Shown: in pieces, positions 26,901 to 37,183 of the stretch
Numbering within the stretch: the first letter of the stretch is position 1
Layout of the letters: the number at the start of each line of letters is the position of its first letter
NCBI GenBank assembly: GCA_014904985.1
Contig: MU128914.1
Location: forward strand, 62,001 to 126,000
DNA length: 64,000 nt
Reading direction: 5' to 3'
Source of the DNA: Hydnum rufescens UP504
Lineage: Eukaryota; Basidiomycota; Agaricomycetes; Cantharellales; Hydnaceae
Notes under the pieces: model-generated
Seen by the model: only the letters and a program-made list of their open reading frames with translations
Database searches by the model: none
What the model was told of the DNA's origin: nothing
Made by a program: the position numbers and the translations under genes

Positions 26901-27833
26901 CCGACGACATGAAAATAATGAAGGCATCGACAATGTTGACACAGGCCTTACTCGTTTTGCGTAGTGCGATCGAACGGCTTCCGCTGCCATATGATATTGC
27001 GCGTCGAGAGAGTGTGGCCCGCAGTTAATCATAGAGTTTGTTTCGCTCCTTAAAGCAGACATGGGATCGATTGATCATCCAGCTTCGCTACAAGCCCAGT
27101 GGGACCTTGCGTTCATGCAACGACTACTGAGTACTTTCACCGGTGATGCTAATGGGGTTATAATCGAGGCGCTTCACATATCAGTACGTGTGCTTCTCAC
27201 CCTATTATTCATGTGCCCTAGACGATGCCTAAAACGTGTCCGCTATTTTAGGACACCGTCGATCGCCTGGACACATCCTCGGAAGGTGTCAAGGCGTCGC
27301 TAGACCTTCAGCTCTCTCGGTGGCAACTGTTGCTTGGGCCGCTTGTTGGAGATTCAGTATCACTTTCACAGACGATGCTACCGCCAAGTCTTGGCTCTCG
27401 GCACTCGGCATCACCACTCTTCGCGTTCGGGGCTGGTGCATCCTCAATCCAAGAGGACTTTCAGCCCGCCTTAGAATTGGTGAAACCAGGGCCTCGGCTG
27501 GGTTTGCTGTTAATTGGGACCGGCGCGCAGATACGGCGATAGGATGGCATCACAATTTGGTGAGATAGCGACGGGGCAAGTTGCATAATGGAGCCCACCA
27601 AATTCCAGTGCATTTTGGACAGAGTACAACCAAATTCGTTAGGATTGTTATTGAATATGGTGTCAAGGGGCCAGCAGAGGGGGGAGACCAAGATGCCCGA
27701 GAGGTGGAAGGGCAATTGCTAACAAGGCGGTCTACCTGCTTGCACTAGTCCTGGCTATTGACCGCCCTACCACCGGGCTACACCCACTTCCTGTACATCG
27801 GCGAAGGACCATCTTTTTATCGGGTTTCTAAAC
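23977..27833 (+). CDS. COG1: Conserved oligomeric Golgi complex subunit 1
   Basis: Subunit of the COG tethering complex, which captures recycling vesicles at the Golgi; peripheral membrane, cytosolic side. The first exon has Pro/Ser-rich sequence, then YSRLPPDELFSRFTVAEIK. The next exons read AEADAKQEELRLMVG and ERYRDLLQASTSII. The Vps51/COG1 N-terminal helical part continues with LQSLSAHLKLLLDAPEQLWR and YLHAAWLFLISRVVYRNL. A long exon from about 25020 to 26090 is clean. The 3' half is split by several introns, with recognisable pieces to LVKPGPRLGLLLIG (about 27480-27520). The C-terminus is uncertain; I used a downstream frame ending at 27831-27833, but the protein could end earlier. Three nearby in-frame ATGs (23977, 23989, 23995) compete as start. 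Confidence 0.75.
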
Positions 27834-28117
27834 AACCGTAATGACAATTTTCGGATGCCCAGACCAAAGATTCCGGCTTGTGAATGAGCCGATCGCGAGT
27901 CACGCCCAAGTCGTTTCCTTCTTAAGCCCAAGACTGGCTCAAGCCAGGACTCGGTACAAAGCCATTATCTCTACGTATATTTGATAGAAAGAGTTGGGGT
28001 ACTACATGGTTGTACAGACAGTTGAAGACCCGCATGAATTCACGGGACCTCCATGGCGTGCCACTCAAGGTTATGGACAGTGAGGAGATCCATGATTGCA
28101 TGGTTGTTTAGGAATAA
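27834..28117. other. Convergent 3' spacer, COG1 / phosphoglucomutase
   Basis: About 284 bases between two facing stop codons. It should contain both transcript ends. No hairpin, repeat or coding signal was recognised. Confidence 0.4.
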
Positions 28118-31014
28118 TCATGGTAACAAGAGGCGGTTCTTCTCTACCTCCATCCAGTCTCTGCCGAGCTCCTCTATAACCGCAGACACTAGTAATGCAA
28201 CAGAATCCCGATCACTGCCACTTCCTTCGAGGTAATATTTAATCTGAAGTTCAAGCAGTCAGTAACCAACAAAGTCACGGGAAGATGGATATCTCGTGGA
28301 ACACCTTTGGCTCCGTCCCACTCGTTCTGGATAAGTGGATGATTAGATAGAGGTATATATGACTATAGATCGAAACGCGCCTAATAGTCAGGGTTATCCC
28401 GAGGTCTTCATCCTTTCCTTCCGCTTTAGCCCAGAACGTGGTCATATGGCCACCGCTGAGTGGCATATCCGGTTGGAATGATGGCCAATTTATACTGTCA
28501 TATGCGTGCCCTACAGTCAGGTCCCGGACTCGCGTGATTGGAAGTCCAGCAATTTGCTTCGGGTACACTGCCGGTCCATTCTAGCGTATAGAATGGCGGT
28601 AGGTCAGATTATCAATAACGGGACACATGACACCCACATTGGCTTCCACATTGTACTTTCGCAGATGGGCGAATATGCGATCGACAGTGGACGGGTCGGA
28701 ACAAATGAAATAGCTGTTACTTGTTTGGAAGTACCCATATCTGCATATTTTATAAGTGACGTATCTACAAGAGTCCAAACCAGGGAAATCTTACTTTTCA
28801 TATAATTCGTCAAGATATGCTGAGGCCGGTTTGGGATGAAGGTGAGCCACCATCTCCGCAAAGCACATCTAAGAAAAACAAATCAGTAAGATAGAATCCA
28901 GGATCACCAAAGGATCTGAGAGTATAATCGCACAGTAGCAGCTACACCATCCTTGTCGCGGATCTTTGAACCAAGCATGAACCCAATGGCTTCTTCGTAC
29001 CCGAATATGACGGTATGAGAGGACTTCTCGAGCTGTAACGCGACGTTGCCAATGTACTTGAACCCTACACGTGGTGAAATATCTGGATGGTATCAGTGGG
29101 AAAAGAAGATAGCAAAACGAATGACCTGTGAGAGATTCGACAAATCGAAAGCCCTCGGCGCGCGCCATAGAGCCGATCATTTTCGAGCTGACTGTCGAGG
29201 CAACCATAGCTACTTTGTCTGGAATGCAGTCGAACGATCAGCAATAATAATAGCGGTGATATTTGCGTAGGCTCTTACCGACGCGTTCTCCAGAGCGCTT
29301 GAAGCAGTCCAGGGTCCAGGCGGCAAGCAGTGTGCCAATCTGATCCCCAGAAAAAACCTTCCACTGTCCATTCGGACTAGAAAATATTCCAGCATTAGCT
29401 TTGACCCTCAACGTCGCGAAGTATCACCGACAGTTTTTCAGCACAAGAAAATCGATCGGAATCGGGATCTTGCGCTAGGACATATGAAGCTGCGCACTCA
29501 TCTGCTTCTTTCATTGCAAGATCCTACTCAATCAGAAGGATCTTAGCTCCGATATTCCTTATATCGACGTGGAAACATATGCTACCAATGCACCTGGGAT
29601 TAGGTCAGTCCCAGCCACATACGGTAACCACAGTTGACTTTAATTTGCACCTTTCTCTTCAGGATTTGGAAATTTGACTGTAGGAAAATCTGGATCTGGA
29701 TCCCTTTGCTTCGGGACGGACACGAATGGTGGAAAATTGTAGATTTCGAACGCCTGTGCAACGAAGCCGTGGCTGACTCCATGCATCGATGTGTTAACGA
29801 ATTTGATTGGGCAAGCGTGATTTGTGAGGCTGTGCACACGCATTAGCTCATACGGGAAGTTCATTTCGAGGGAAGGGCATACGACGATGAACTCAGATGG
29901 TGGAGGGAAGTAAAATATCCTCTGCGCATTTCTTCTACATTATTGATGCAGAGGGGCGAACGATCCAGAATGGACATATCCCAATCTCGAGGGACTAAGT
30001 TATCCTGGATCGCAGCAGCAATCCCTTCATCGTGAGGCCCTATAATCTATAAGGATTGGACGTTGTTGGAGCTTTCTGGAGATTTTAAAACAGCTAGCGG
30101 CTAACCTGTACTGCATTTTCCCAATAGACCTAAAGATATCCTGTGAGCAAATGGAATTTTTTATTTGAGTTCAAAGACAACCTTGTAGCCATTATCATAC
30201 TTAAGACACAGAGAAGACCTCAGTAGCTGCGATGAAGCTTATCCAGTGACTCTTCACCTTTGGGTTGTGACTTGCTTGAAGGGAAACATCATTAGCGCCA
30301 GATACACAACTCAACTCTCAGAGGATTAATGCTAAGTACCAGTGATCATTACTCCACAAGCAGCCCCTAAAGTCGACACCGAAAACGGCACACTACACGA
30401 ATAAATGCAGTACCTCTCAGTGAGATAATCCCTCGAGGGCCCCATACCGTAATTAGGAAATATACTTGCAGAGGCGTGTGGACCAATCCAAGAAGGTAAG
30501 CCTGGACGCCTTCGCGGACGAAGACTGATGCCGTGAGACGTGCCCAGCGTTCCGAATTATGGCGATGATCATGTCCAATCACAACGCCACGAGGCTTAGC
30601 TTCCTGGACGACCTGCAGAACATACGCACAAAGCCCCTAGGGGAATATTCCCGTCAAGTCATGCATTCCATGGCGGAGGTGAAACCGAGCAAACCTGGGA
30701 GCTTGGATGATAGTAAGATCGTTCATTCTAGAAAACCCAGCTTCCATCCTTCCCCGTAAGCCTGCTGTGCCAAATTCAATCCTAGTGCCCAAACGCTTCT
30801 GTAGTTCAGAGAGGTTCTGATCATCCCAAAGAGTTTGTATCTCTTGTCTTGTTACATCGTTTCGATCCAGATCGAGCCATTGTTGAATTAGATCCTCAAT
30901 ATGGGCGCCCATTCGTCTATGGGACTCCGTCTGATCTAAGGTTGTGAGTTCTGATGAAGGAGGGCCGTAGCGGCCAGGTTGAGCGGCTTCACGTGACTGG
31001 CGCTCTTCATCCAT
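28118..31014 (-). CDS. PRM15: Phosphoglucomutase-2/phosphoribomutase family enzyme
   Basis: Alpha-D-phosphohexomutase of the PGM2 type. Yeast Prm15 (formerly Pgm3) mainly interconverts ribose-1-P and ribose-5-P and has minor glucose-1-P activity; cytosolic. The start at 31014 gives MDEERQSREAAQPGRYG. IEFGTAGLRGRMEAG is the N-terminal sugar-phosphate region. The active-site serine lies in MITASHNPK near 30275-30350, split by an intron between MIT and ASHNPK. Also visible are HGVSHGFVAQAFE, EEAIGFMLGSKIRDKDG (the sugar-binding EEA(I/S)G loop), RYGYFQTSNSYFIC and TSGTEPK (the C-terminal phosphate-binding loop). The last exon ends VIEELGRDWMEVEKNR, stop at 28118-28120. No frame break was found. 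Confidence 0.9.
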
Positions 31015-31109
31015 GAACGCTGAATCGGCATCTGATGAATATTAGGTGCAGCATAGAGCACATCCATGCCACCAGCAAGAAAAGCCTGAGGTCCTAGAGA
31101 TGTACATTA

Positions 31110-32908
31110 TCATTCTTGCTTGGTATCCTTCTTTCTAAGTTTCGGTTCTTTTAGTTCTCTGCCTTGTCCAATAATATCCCTTGCCCAATTACGTTTCAAT
31201 AGTTGTCTCCGGTATATAGCTTTGTTCTTAAGAAAGGAAGAATTATGTGGCACGAAGGGCACAAACCTGTATGATCGCAGGATCAAAAACATCCCGACGG
31301 AGGATAAATCCCAGGATTATAAGCTCCCCGTTCTCCAGCCCAATGGCAGGGTCGTCTAAGATACGGTCATGAATGTGTAGCCGAGACACCCAATTGAAGG
31401 GGGTTACAAAGGCTTGTCGTGATCCACTGGACCATGCTTTGGCATCAGGCTTGTGCTTAATGACACCTAACGCACGTTTGAGATCGCGGACAGTGATTCG
31501 CCCTTGAGAGTCGACAGAAATAAGTTGCAGGGAAGAACCGACGCGCGCATCGTAGTCGCATAATTGAGTGTCGATCTTCGTTAGCATCCCACGGATACGC
31601 TTGGAAAGAGATTGTGAAGGAGAGGCTTCGCCGAATGTTTCCTGTGTAAAAAAGATTCCATAAATGGGGGGAGGCGAGCTTGGTATTGAAAGAAACATAT
31701 CTCTTCAGAATGCAAATCCTGTTCCACAATGGCTCGACGTTCTTTGATCACGCTGGACTTCGCTGATAATATGGAAAGTGCTTCACCAAGTTCAGCTAAT
31801 TATTCAGTGATCATTCTTGCATCATCTTCTGGTTCGCGTGTGCACTAAGGGGGCGCATCAGTACCTATAACCCCATCACATTTTAAAGCGAACCTCAGAA
31901 TCAGGAAGCATTGACTCAACTGTTCGCGCTTCTTCATGTTTGAGGCGTTCCTCCAACTCTTTCTTTGCGCGACGTGCATCTTCCCCTTTCTGTAATATTG
32001 GAAAGGTGTGATCGTTCGGAAGATCCACAGGTAAGGCACACTCAATCCGCGCACCTGCTCTTGCTCCGCTTCGTCTTCGATAAGTTGCTGAAGAACTTCG
32101 AGTTTCTGCTTGTAGTTAGCCTTTTCGCTATCGACTGCAAGCCCGGCTTCGTTCAACTACACACATTGATTGGGAGATGGACTTGGGTACTCATAGGGAA
32201 TCAACGCACCGGATTGTCTGGTAGACTGGCCAACACGCTACCAAGACTAGTAATCACACCCTCGCTCCCCCGATTCTCGCCCCAGTCAAATGCGCGAGAT
32301 AGAATGAGGAGCACACCCGATATATCATTGATCAGATGAAGCTCGATCCATTTTCCAGTTCCTCGCGGAGACGCGACGGCGAGATACCAGTCGTCCTTAC
32401 TCCACGAGATTGACATGCGTGTTGCAATTCACTGGTGGAGAGACTATCTACGCCTTCCACATGGATCAGCTATATGCGGGACGCGTGACTATTCGCTTGA
32501 CTATCCCTTCCCAGTTGTCATCTTTGAGGTGCTCGATTCGGTTACGAATTTGGTATTTTAGGAAGCTATCCGTGCCAAATGCGTTGACACCCATATGTCG
32601 ACAGATTGATACTAGTTGCGGTCTTGACAGGTTGTCCAGCGTGAGCTCGTCGTGGAAGAGTTTGGCAACTTTAACGATATCCTCGGTGGATGGTGTCTCT
32701 CCGGTTGAGCAAACCTGTTACGGGGTAGTCGACGCCAAGGTAGGAGAAGAAGCAGAAACCCGAGGGGTGAAGCTTGTAGAAGAACCCCTTGAATTCGTCG
32801 GTGCCAATGATCGACTTCCCGCCTTTGATGCCACTTTCACGCAAGGTTTCTTGAAGGAACTTTGCCATCTCTAATCGAACACGAAGCAATTTCCGCCTTT
32901 TCTCATCC
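31110..32908 (-). CDS. LETM1-type protein, C-terminal ribosome-binding half
   Basis: LETM1/Mdm38 proteins sit in the mitochondrial inner membrane, support K+/H+ exchange and bind mitoribosomes. From an acceptor (CAG at 32911-32909) the reading is DEKRRKLLRVRLEMAKFLQE, then IIGTDEFKGFFYK, STGETPSTEDIVKVAKLF, DELTLDNLSRPQLVSICRHM and FGTDSFLKYQIRNRIEHL. Next come VEGVDSLSTSELQHACQSRG, GISPSRLREELE and LHLINDISGVLLILSRAF. Coiled-coil and EF-hand-like segments follow (VDSQGRITVRDLKRAL). The last exon ends GQGRELKEPKLRKKD, stop at 31110. One base is missing in the A run at 32351-32354 (T run on plus), between LREELE and the WIELHL frame. A stop-containing 32-base stretch near 32485 must be a very short intron or another error. 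The usual LETM1 N-terminal half is not found upstream. Confidence 0.8.
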
Positions 32909-34064
32909 TGTTTGAAGTAGAGGTACAGGACGAGGAATACGAAGATATCCTGCATTGAAGATAATGGAAGCACATATAGGATTGCGACAAGGAGGTTGGA
33001 AAGAGGAAGCCAGTGAAGGCGTCCGGACGGGATACCTGCATTGAGGAAGGGACGGGCGGCCCGGCCGAACACTTGTCACAGACCTCTTCAGCTCCCTTTA
33101 CCATAGAGAACCTCAATATAGAGGCCAAAGCCCGGAACATCGTGTACGGTACAGGAAACATTATAAGAAATCCGCCTCCGAGACTCCCTCCCAATTCGAA
33201 GACGATGGAAGGAAATTTTGCCGGCTTTCGTGCCTTGGAACATATTTTTGGAATTGACTTGGCATGGCATAGCCCTAAGACGAAGGCGAAGGCAAGGAAA
33301 TTCCTTTGTAGAATGATAATATACCACAGAACGCGACGAGTATTCACATCTATTTCCTTGTCGGGATGGCTTCTGCGGTGTCGAAGAAAGTGCGCACCCC
33401 TTCCTTTACGATACCCTCTATGAGAGGTGTCAGGTAGCGTATGTCCTGGGGGTAGAGGAGAGGTAGCTGATGCCGTCTAAAAATACCTCGATTATTGGAT
33501 TTGGGCTGGCGCTACATAGGTATCTTCGTGTGTTGATATTGCAATACATGGACACGTACCTCTGGATGTGAAATACTAAATCGATGATGTCGAGATACAA
33601 ACGGAAAATGAAAGAGAACACGATAATGAACGTGGATAATCTCTGTGTTGTTCTTGTCTGTCAATCGCGAGTTAGAATGGTGACAAAAAAAAGTGGCGGA
33701 AGCACACCAATATGAAGGAAGTTGCAATGTTGTTGTGGCTGAGTACGATTTTCTTTTCCGCTCTAAAGTGGTGAGTGACCTGGCGAGACACTGAGGTCAA
33801 TGTTTAAAACAGCCAGAATTCGAGTGTCCAGGCTTCGGGACAAGGCATTCGCTTCCCAGGGCATGCGCTTAGCGCCACGTCTCTCCCAATCGCCAGATTC
33901 TTTCCACTTTCGCCAGTGGAAATCGAGAATAAGAGGTGAAGGTGTGGATTGTGGATTCACTCACCGGTCGATGGTAGTACTGGTCCATTCTATCATTAGC
34001 ATCATCAACCCCAGGATTCTCGTCATAATTTTAAACCACCCATGTTCGAACTCGAAATGGCCAT
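32909..34064 (-). CDS. Multi-membrane-span segment just upstream of LETM1 half
   Basis: Same strand and directly 5' of the LETM1 half. A possible start at 34064 (MAISSSNMGG) leads into NPGVDDANDRMDQYYHRP. Hydrophobic stretches follow: RLSTFIIVFSFIFRLYLDII (about 33600), VLWYIIILQRNFLAFAFVLG (about 33280-33340), GGGFLIMFPVPYTMFRAL (about 33140-33190) and LLVAILYVLPLSSMQDIFVF (about 32940-33000). The last continues in the same frame into the LETM1 exon. Frame is lost at least twice, at short A runs near 34029 and 33353. I do not recognise the family. It may be a separate membrane protein, the N-terminal part of a fusion, or badly read LETM1 exons. Confidence 0.4.
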
Positions 34065-34575
34065 GAAGAAGAGAGACAATGACTCCGACTCGGACTTTAA
34101 AGAATGGGCGCGGTGAATTTAATGATTGTGCTGAGCGACCGGGGGAGGGGGACAGGTCGTGGGGTAGGGAAGTGGCAAAAAATAAGGAGGGCAGAGTGCA
34201 GTGTCCTGTAAACATATACCCCCTTCCAGCCTTTCACGGAGCTCAAACGCGTCAGAATGGGGTACAATCTGGAGAGTGAGGGCGTAATAGACTTAATAAC
34301 AGTCGCAATAGAGTCAAACTTGGAAAGGAACGCGTGAATCGCGAGTTGATTTTAGCGTGTTGCTCGTGAGGACAGTGCAGTATATAGTAGAGGGGTAGGG
34401 CTACAATCGTGTATTCGGGAACAGCCGTCACCCACATCGATCGAAGTTGATCGAGCAACAATTGCGCTCAAATGAAGTGGGCAGGGCAAAATATCCTACA
34501 CACGAATGCCCGGTGTTGTCCGAGAACTAAAAGCATGTTACAACAGAGAAGGATCATACTCGAAGGAACACATTT

Positions 34576-37002
34576 TTAAAGGCCAACGCATCGCGTCGTT
34601 CTTCTTCCTTCTGTCTGAGAACATCTTTTCCAATCTACACGGTCACTCAATTCCAGAAAATGGCCCAATGCCTCCCTAAATAAGTAAACGAATAAATTTC
34701 GAAACGATTCTTCCGCCCAAGGCGATGCGTACCGTCCGAACTGTAGATTGAACATCTTCCCGGGTCTGATGATATGAACCATCTTCCTTCCATCTGGTAG
34801 ATCGACCCGGAAGTAGTTCATCTTACCTCCAGCTGCATCCGTCAGTGCCTTGAGAGGATCCTCTTCCCAAACTACTTGCTGGCCACCGTAGGCTCTGAAT
34901 GCTCCTTCCACACCGTCTTGCTTCGTTTCAGGCACGGGTACTACTTGCACATGGGCATGGCCTCCTTTCCCTGTCAGGCGTGATACCTCGAAGAAGACGG
35001 GAACAGCTCCATGAACGGCATAAAGAGTTCGTAAGGCATTCTTGTATGTGTCCACTTCGGATACAATAGGTGGAGCAAGATCGGGTGGGATGCTACTGAA
35101 AGTGGGATAGTGAGAAATAGGGATAATGAGGAGGTGCCCACCTCCTGGAACGGAGGTCGGAGAAGGCGACGTGTCGTCTGTTGGGGGCAATTGACCCTTG
35201 GGGAGTGTGACGTAGACCTCGGTCCCAATCGACACGATAAGATGTTTCCTGAAGAACACGATTTCGGCATTTTATCTTAAGCAGATCTAAGCATTGCTCA
35301 CGTTAGTCGCGGATTTGAAAGGCAGAACCAGCATTCGTCCGCTGTATCCAGCCTTACTTAGCCTTAGGAAGAATTGAAACGATCGTCGGTGCTTACGACT
35401 GATTTCTTTTACTGACCCCGGGCGAGGTCTTTCTTTCACGTTTGGGCAGTCTTGTATGAAATGCCCATCACTTGCACAGGCCCGACAAACATATCCTGGA
35501 GGCGGCTTCTTTCCACCAGTATCTCCGGTGGCATTCCGCTCTGGGCAGTCGCCGATATAATGCTAACTCACCCAAATATGAAAGGACTGACTCGAGAAAT
35601 CGGGGAAATGAGACGACGCACTTCAGTTGACTGGCACTTCCTACAGACATATCCCTCGGGTGGATGAGCAGTTGGCTCTCGTTGCTTGATATTTCGTCTG
35701 GCATAGGGGGCACGCTGATCCGCTAAATTTCCTGTTTAGCCAAGAGCCGTACCCCTAGGTAGAACGAGACTACGTGCCTAATCGAGGTTTCTTAATCTTC
35801 ACGTCGCCAAAAATGAAGTTACCACCTGCATCATCATCATTATCTATGGCCCGCTTCTCGCCCCTTGTGGAAATCATAGGGAATGGGCACGAAGTAGCGT
35901 TCGTAGGTCGGGGTAAAGGGGGAGATGAGGTCGTAAGTGGGGCTATCGACACCGCGTAGAACCACTGTATATATGGGATGAGAAAACATCAGTTGTCCGT
36001 GTTGAAGGTGCCGTGATAGACAACCTACTCGAGGCTTCTTTCCTCCAGCAGGGACGCCGATGGGGTCACCGAATGCACCCAACCCGACGAAACGCGTGAT
36101 TTGACCGGCTTCCCAGATGAATGGTTCACGTTCCCAGAAAATAGGAGGCGAGCCGCCTGCAGCTGCAAAGTGATATCTCGGACGACATGCTTTCACAACA
36201 TCGTCCAAAGGTGGGGCGGCCCAGCTGCCCTCAGGAACCGGGGGGGAGGTCTTCGAAAGACGAGTTATGGAACTTGGCCAGTCATTTGTTAGGAGAATAT
36301 CAATTTGAGAGGTGCTTGTACTAGTTTTGGCCATGGAAAGAGATGGTTCTGCAGAGGTAGCAATAGAGGGGAGTGAGGAGGAGGAGAGGAAAGATGCGAG
36401 GTTAGTGGAATTAAACGAGGGAAAGGATAGGTCGAAGGCTTCGGCTCCCTCCCCTGCTTGAAACGTGTCAGGGTTATAACATCCGCCAAAGCTTGCTATA
36501 GTGAGTCTTTGGGACGTTGTAACGATGCTCGTCTTGCCTTCAAATTCAATTGATATATTAGCCGAACCATTAGAAATGGACGCAAGAGACCATCTCAAAC
36601 CTAAAAGGAAGACATTTGGACACACTTCACCGCCATTTTGCGAAGTCTTCGCGAGGACTTTCGATGGAATAGGATATAAGCCTTGCATAATGTATGTGGA
36701 TATTGGAACTTCCCCGCAATTATTCAGACAACGATTGAATTTTACAAGAAATTGTAATTTACCATCGAGCTTTCCTTCAAGAAGTAGGTCCAGTTCTGAG
36801 TCGTCACCTTCCTCCGAGGGGAGACCAAAGAAGTCGCCAGCACATAGAAGCAGCTCAAACCTTCCGTGCTTGGCGTCGATGGCCTTGACTTTACTGAACA
36901 GTGACGAGAACGACCCCAAAGCAGATCCTACAGTGAGACTGACAGTCACTAAGCAAACGAAGTCATCACTGTATCTTGATAAACCCACATTTTGGCGGCC
37001 AT
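34576..37002 (-). CDS. DRN1: CWF19L1/Drn1-type protein of the debranching pathway
   Basis: Relative of yeast Drn1 and human CWF19L1. Yeast Drn1 assists the lariat-debranching enzyme Dbr1 in intron turnover; nuclear/cytoplasmic. The N-terminal metallophosphoesterase-like domain starts GSALGSFSSLFSKVKAIDAK and FELLLCAGDFFG. It continues with IASFGGCYNPD, LLTNDWPSSI and RPRYHFAAAGG. Two CCHC zinc knuckles lie at about 35400-35690 (YVCRKC..; YVCRACASDGHFIQDCP). The HIT-like CwfJ domain 1 is HLLIIPISHYPTFSSIPPDL followed by TGKGGHAHVQVVPVP. CwfJ domain 2 ends the protein (GKMFNLQFGRYASPW, CSQTEGRRTTRCVGL), stop at 34576. The start is set at the well-placed ATG at 37002, but the first splice is not fully resolved. 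Confidence 0.85.
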
Positions 37003-37183
37003 CTGCTTCAGAGCCGGGCGTCCGGTCAACAAAAATCCCCAGGGCACAAATGCACTCAGCGTCGCGGACGAGTTCGAGCTAGGATGCAAACGCGTGAATC
37101 GGCAACTTGCGACTCTGTGAGAAGCTAGAAGGGGGAGCGCCACCTCAAAATCAACTGTTATTCCCTCCTATCTCGCGCGTGGA
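37003..37183. promoter_or_regulatory. Short bidirectional promoter, DRN1-like / NUP159-like
   Basis: Only about 180 bases separate two outward-facing start codons, so both promoters must overlap or share elements. A CT-rich block on plus lies at about 37118-37170 just before the Nup159 start. No named factor site could be assigned. Confidence 0.5.
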
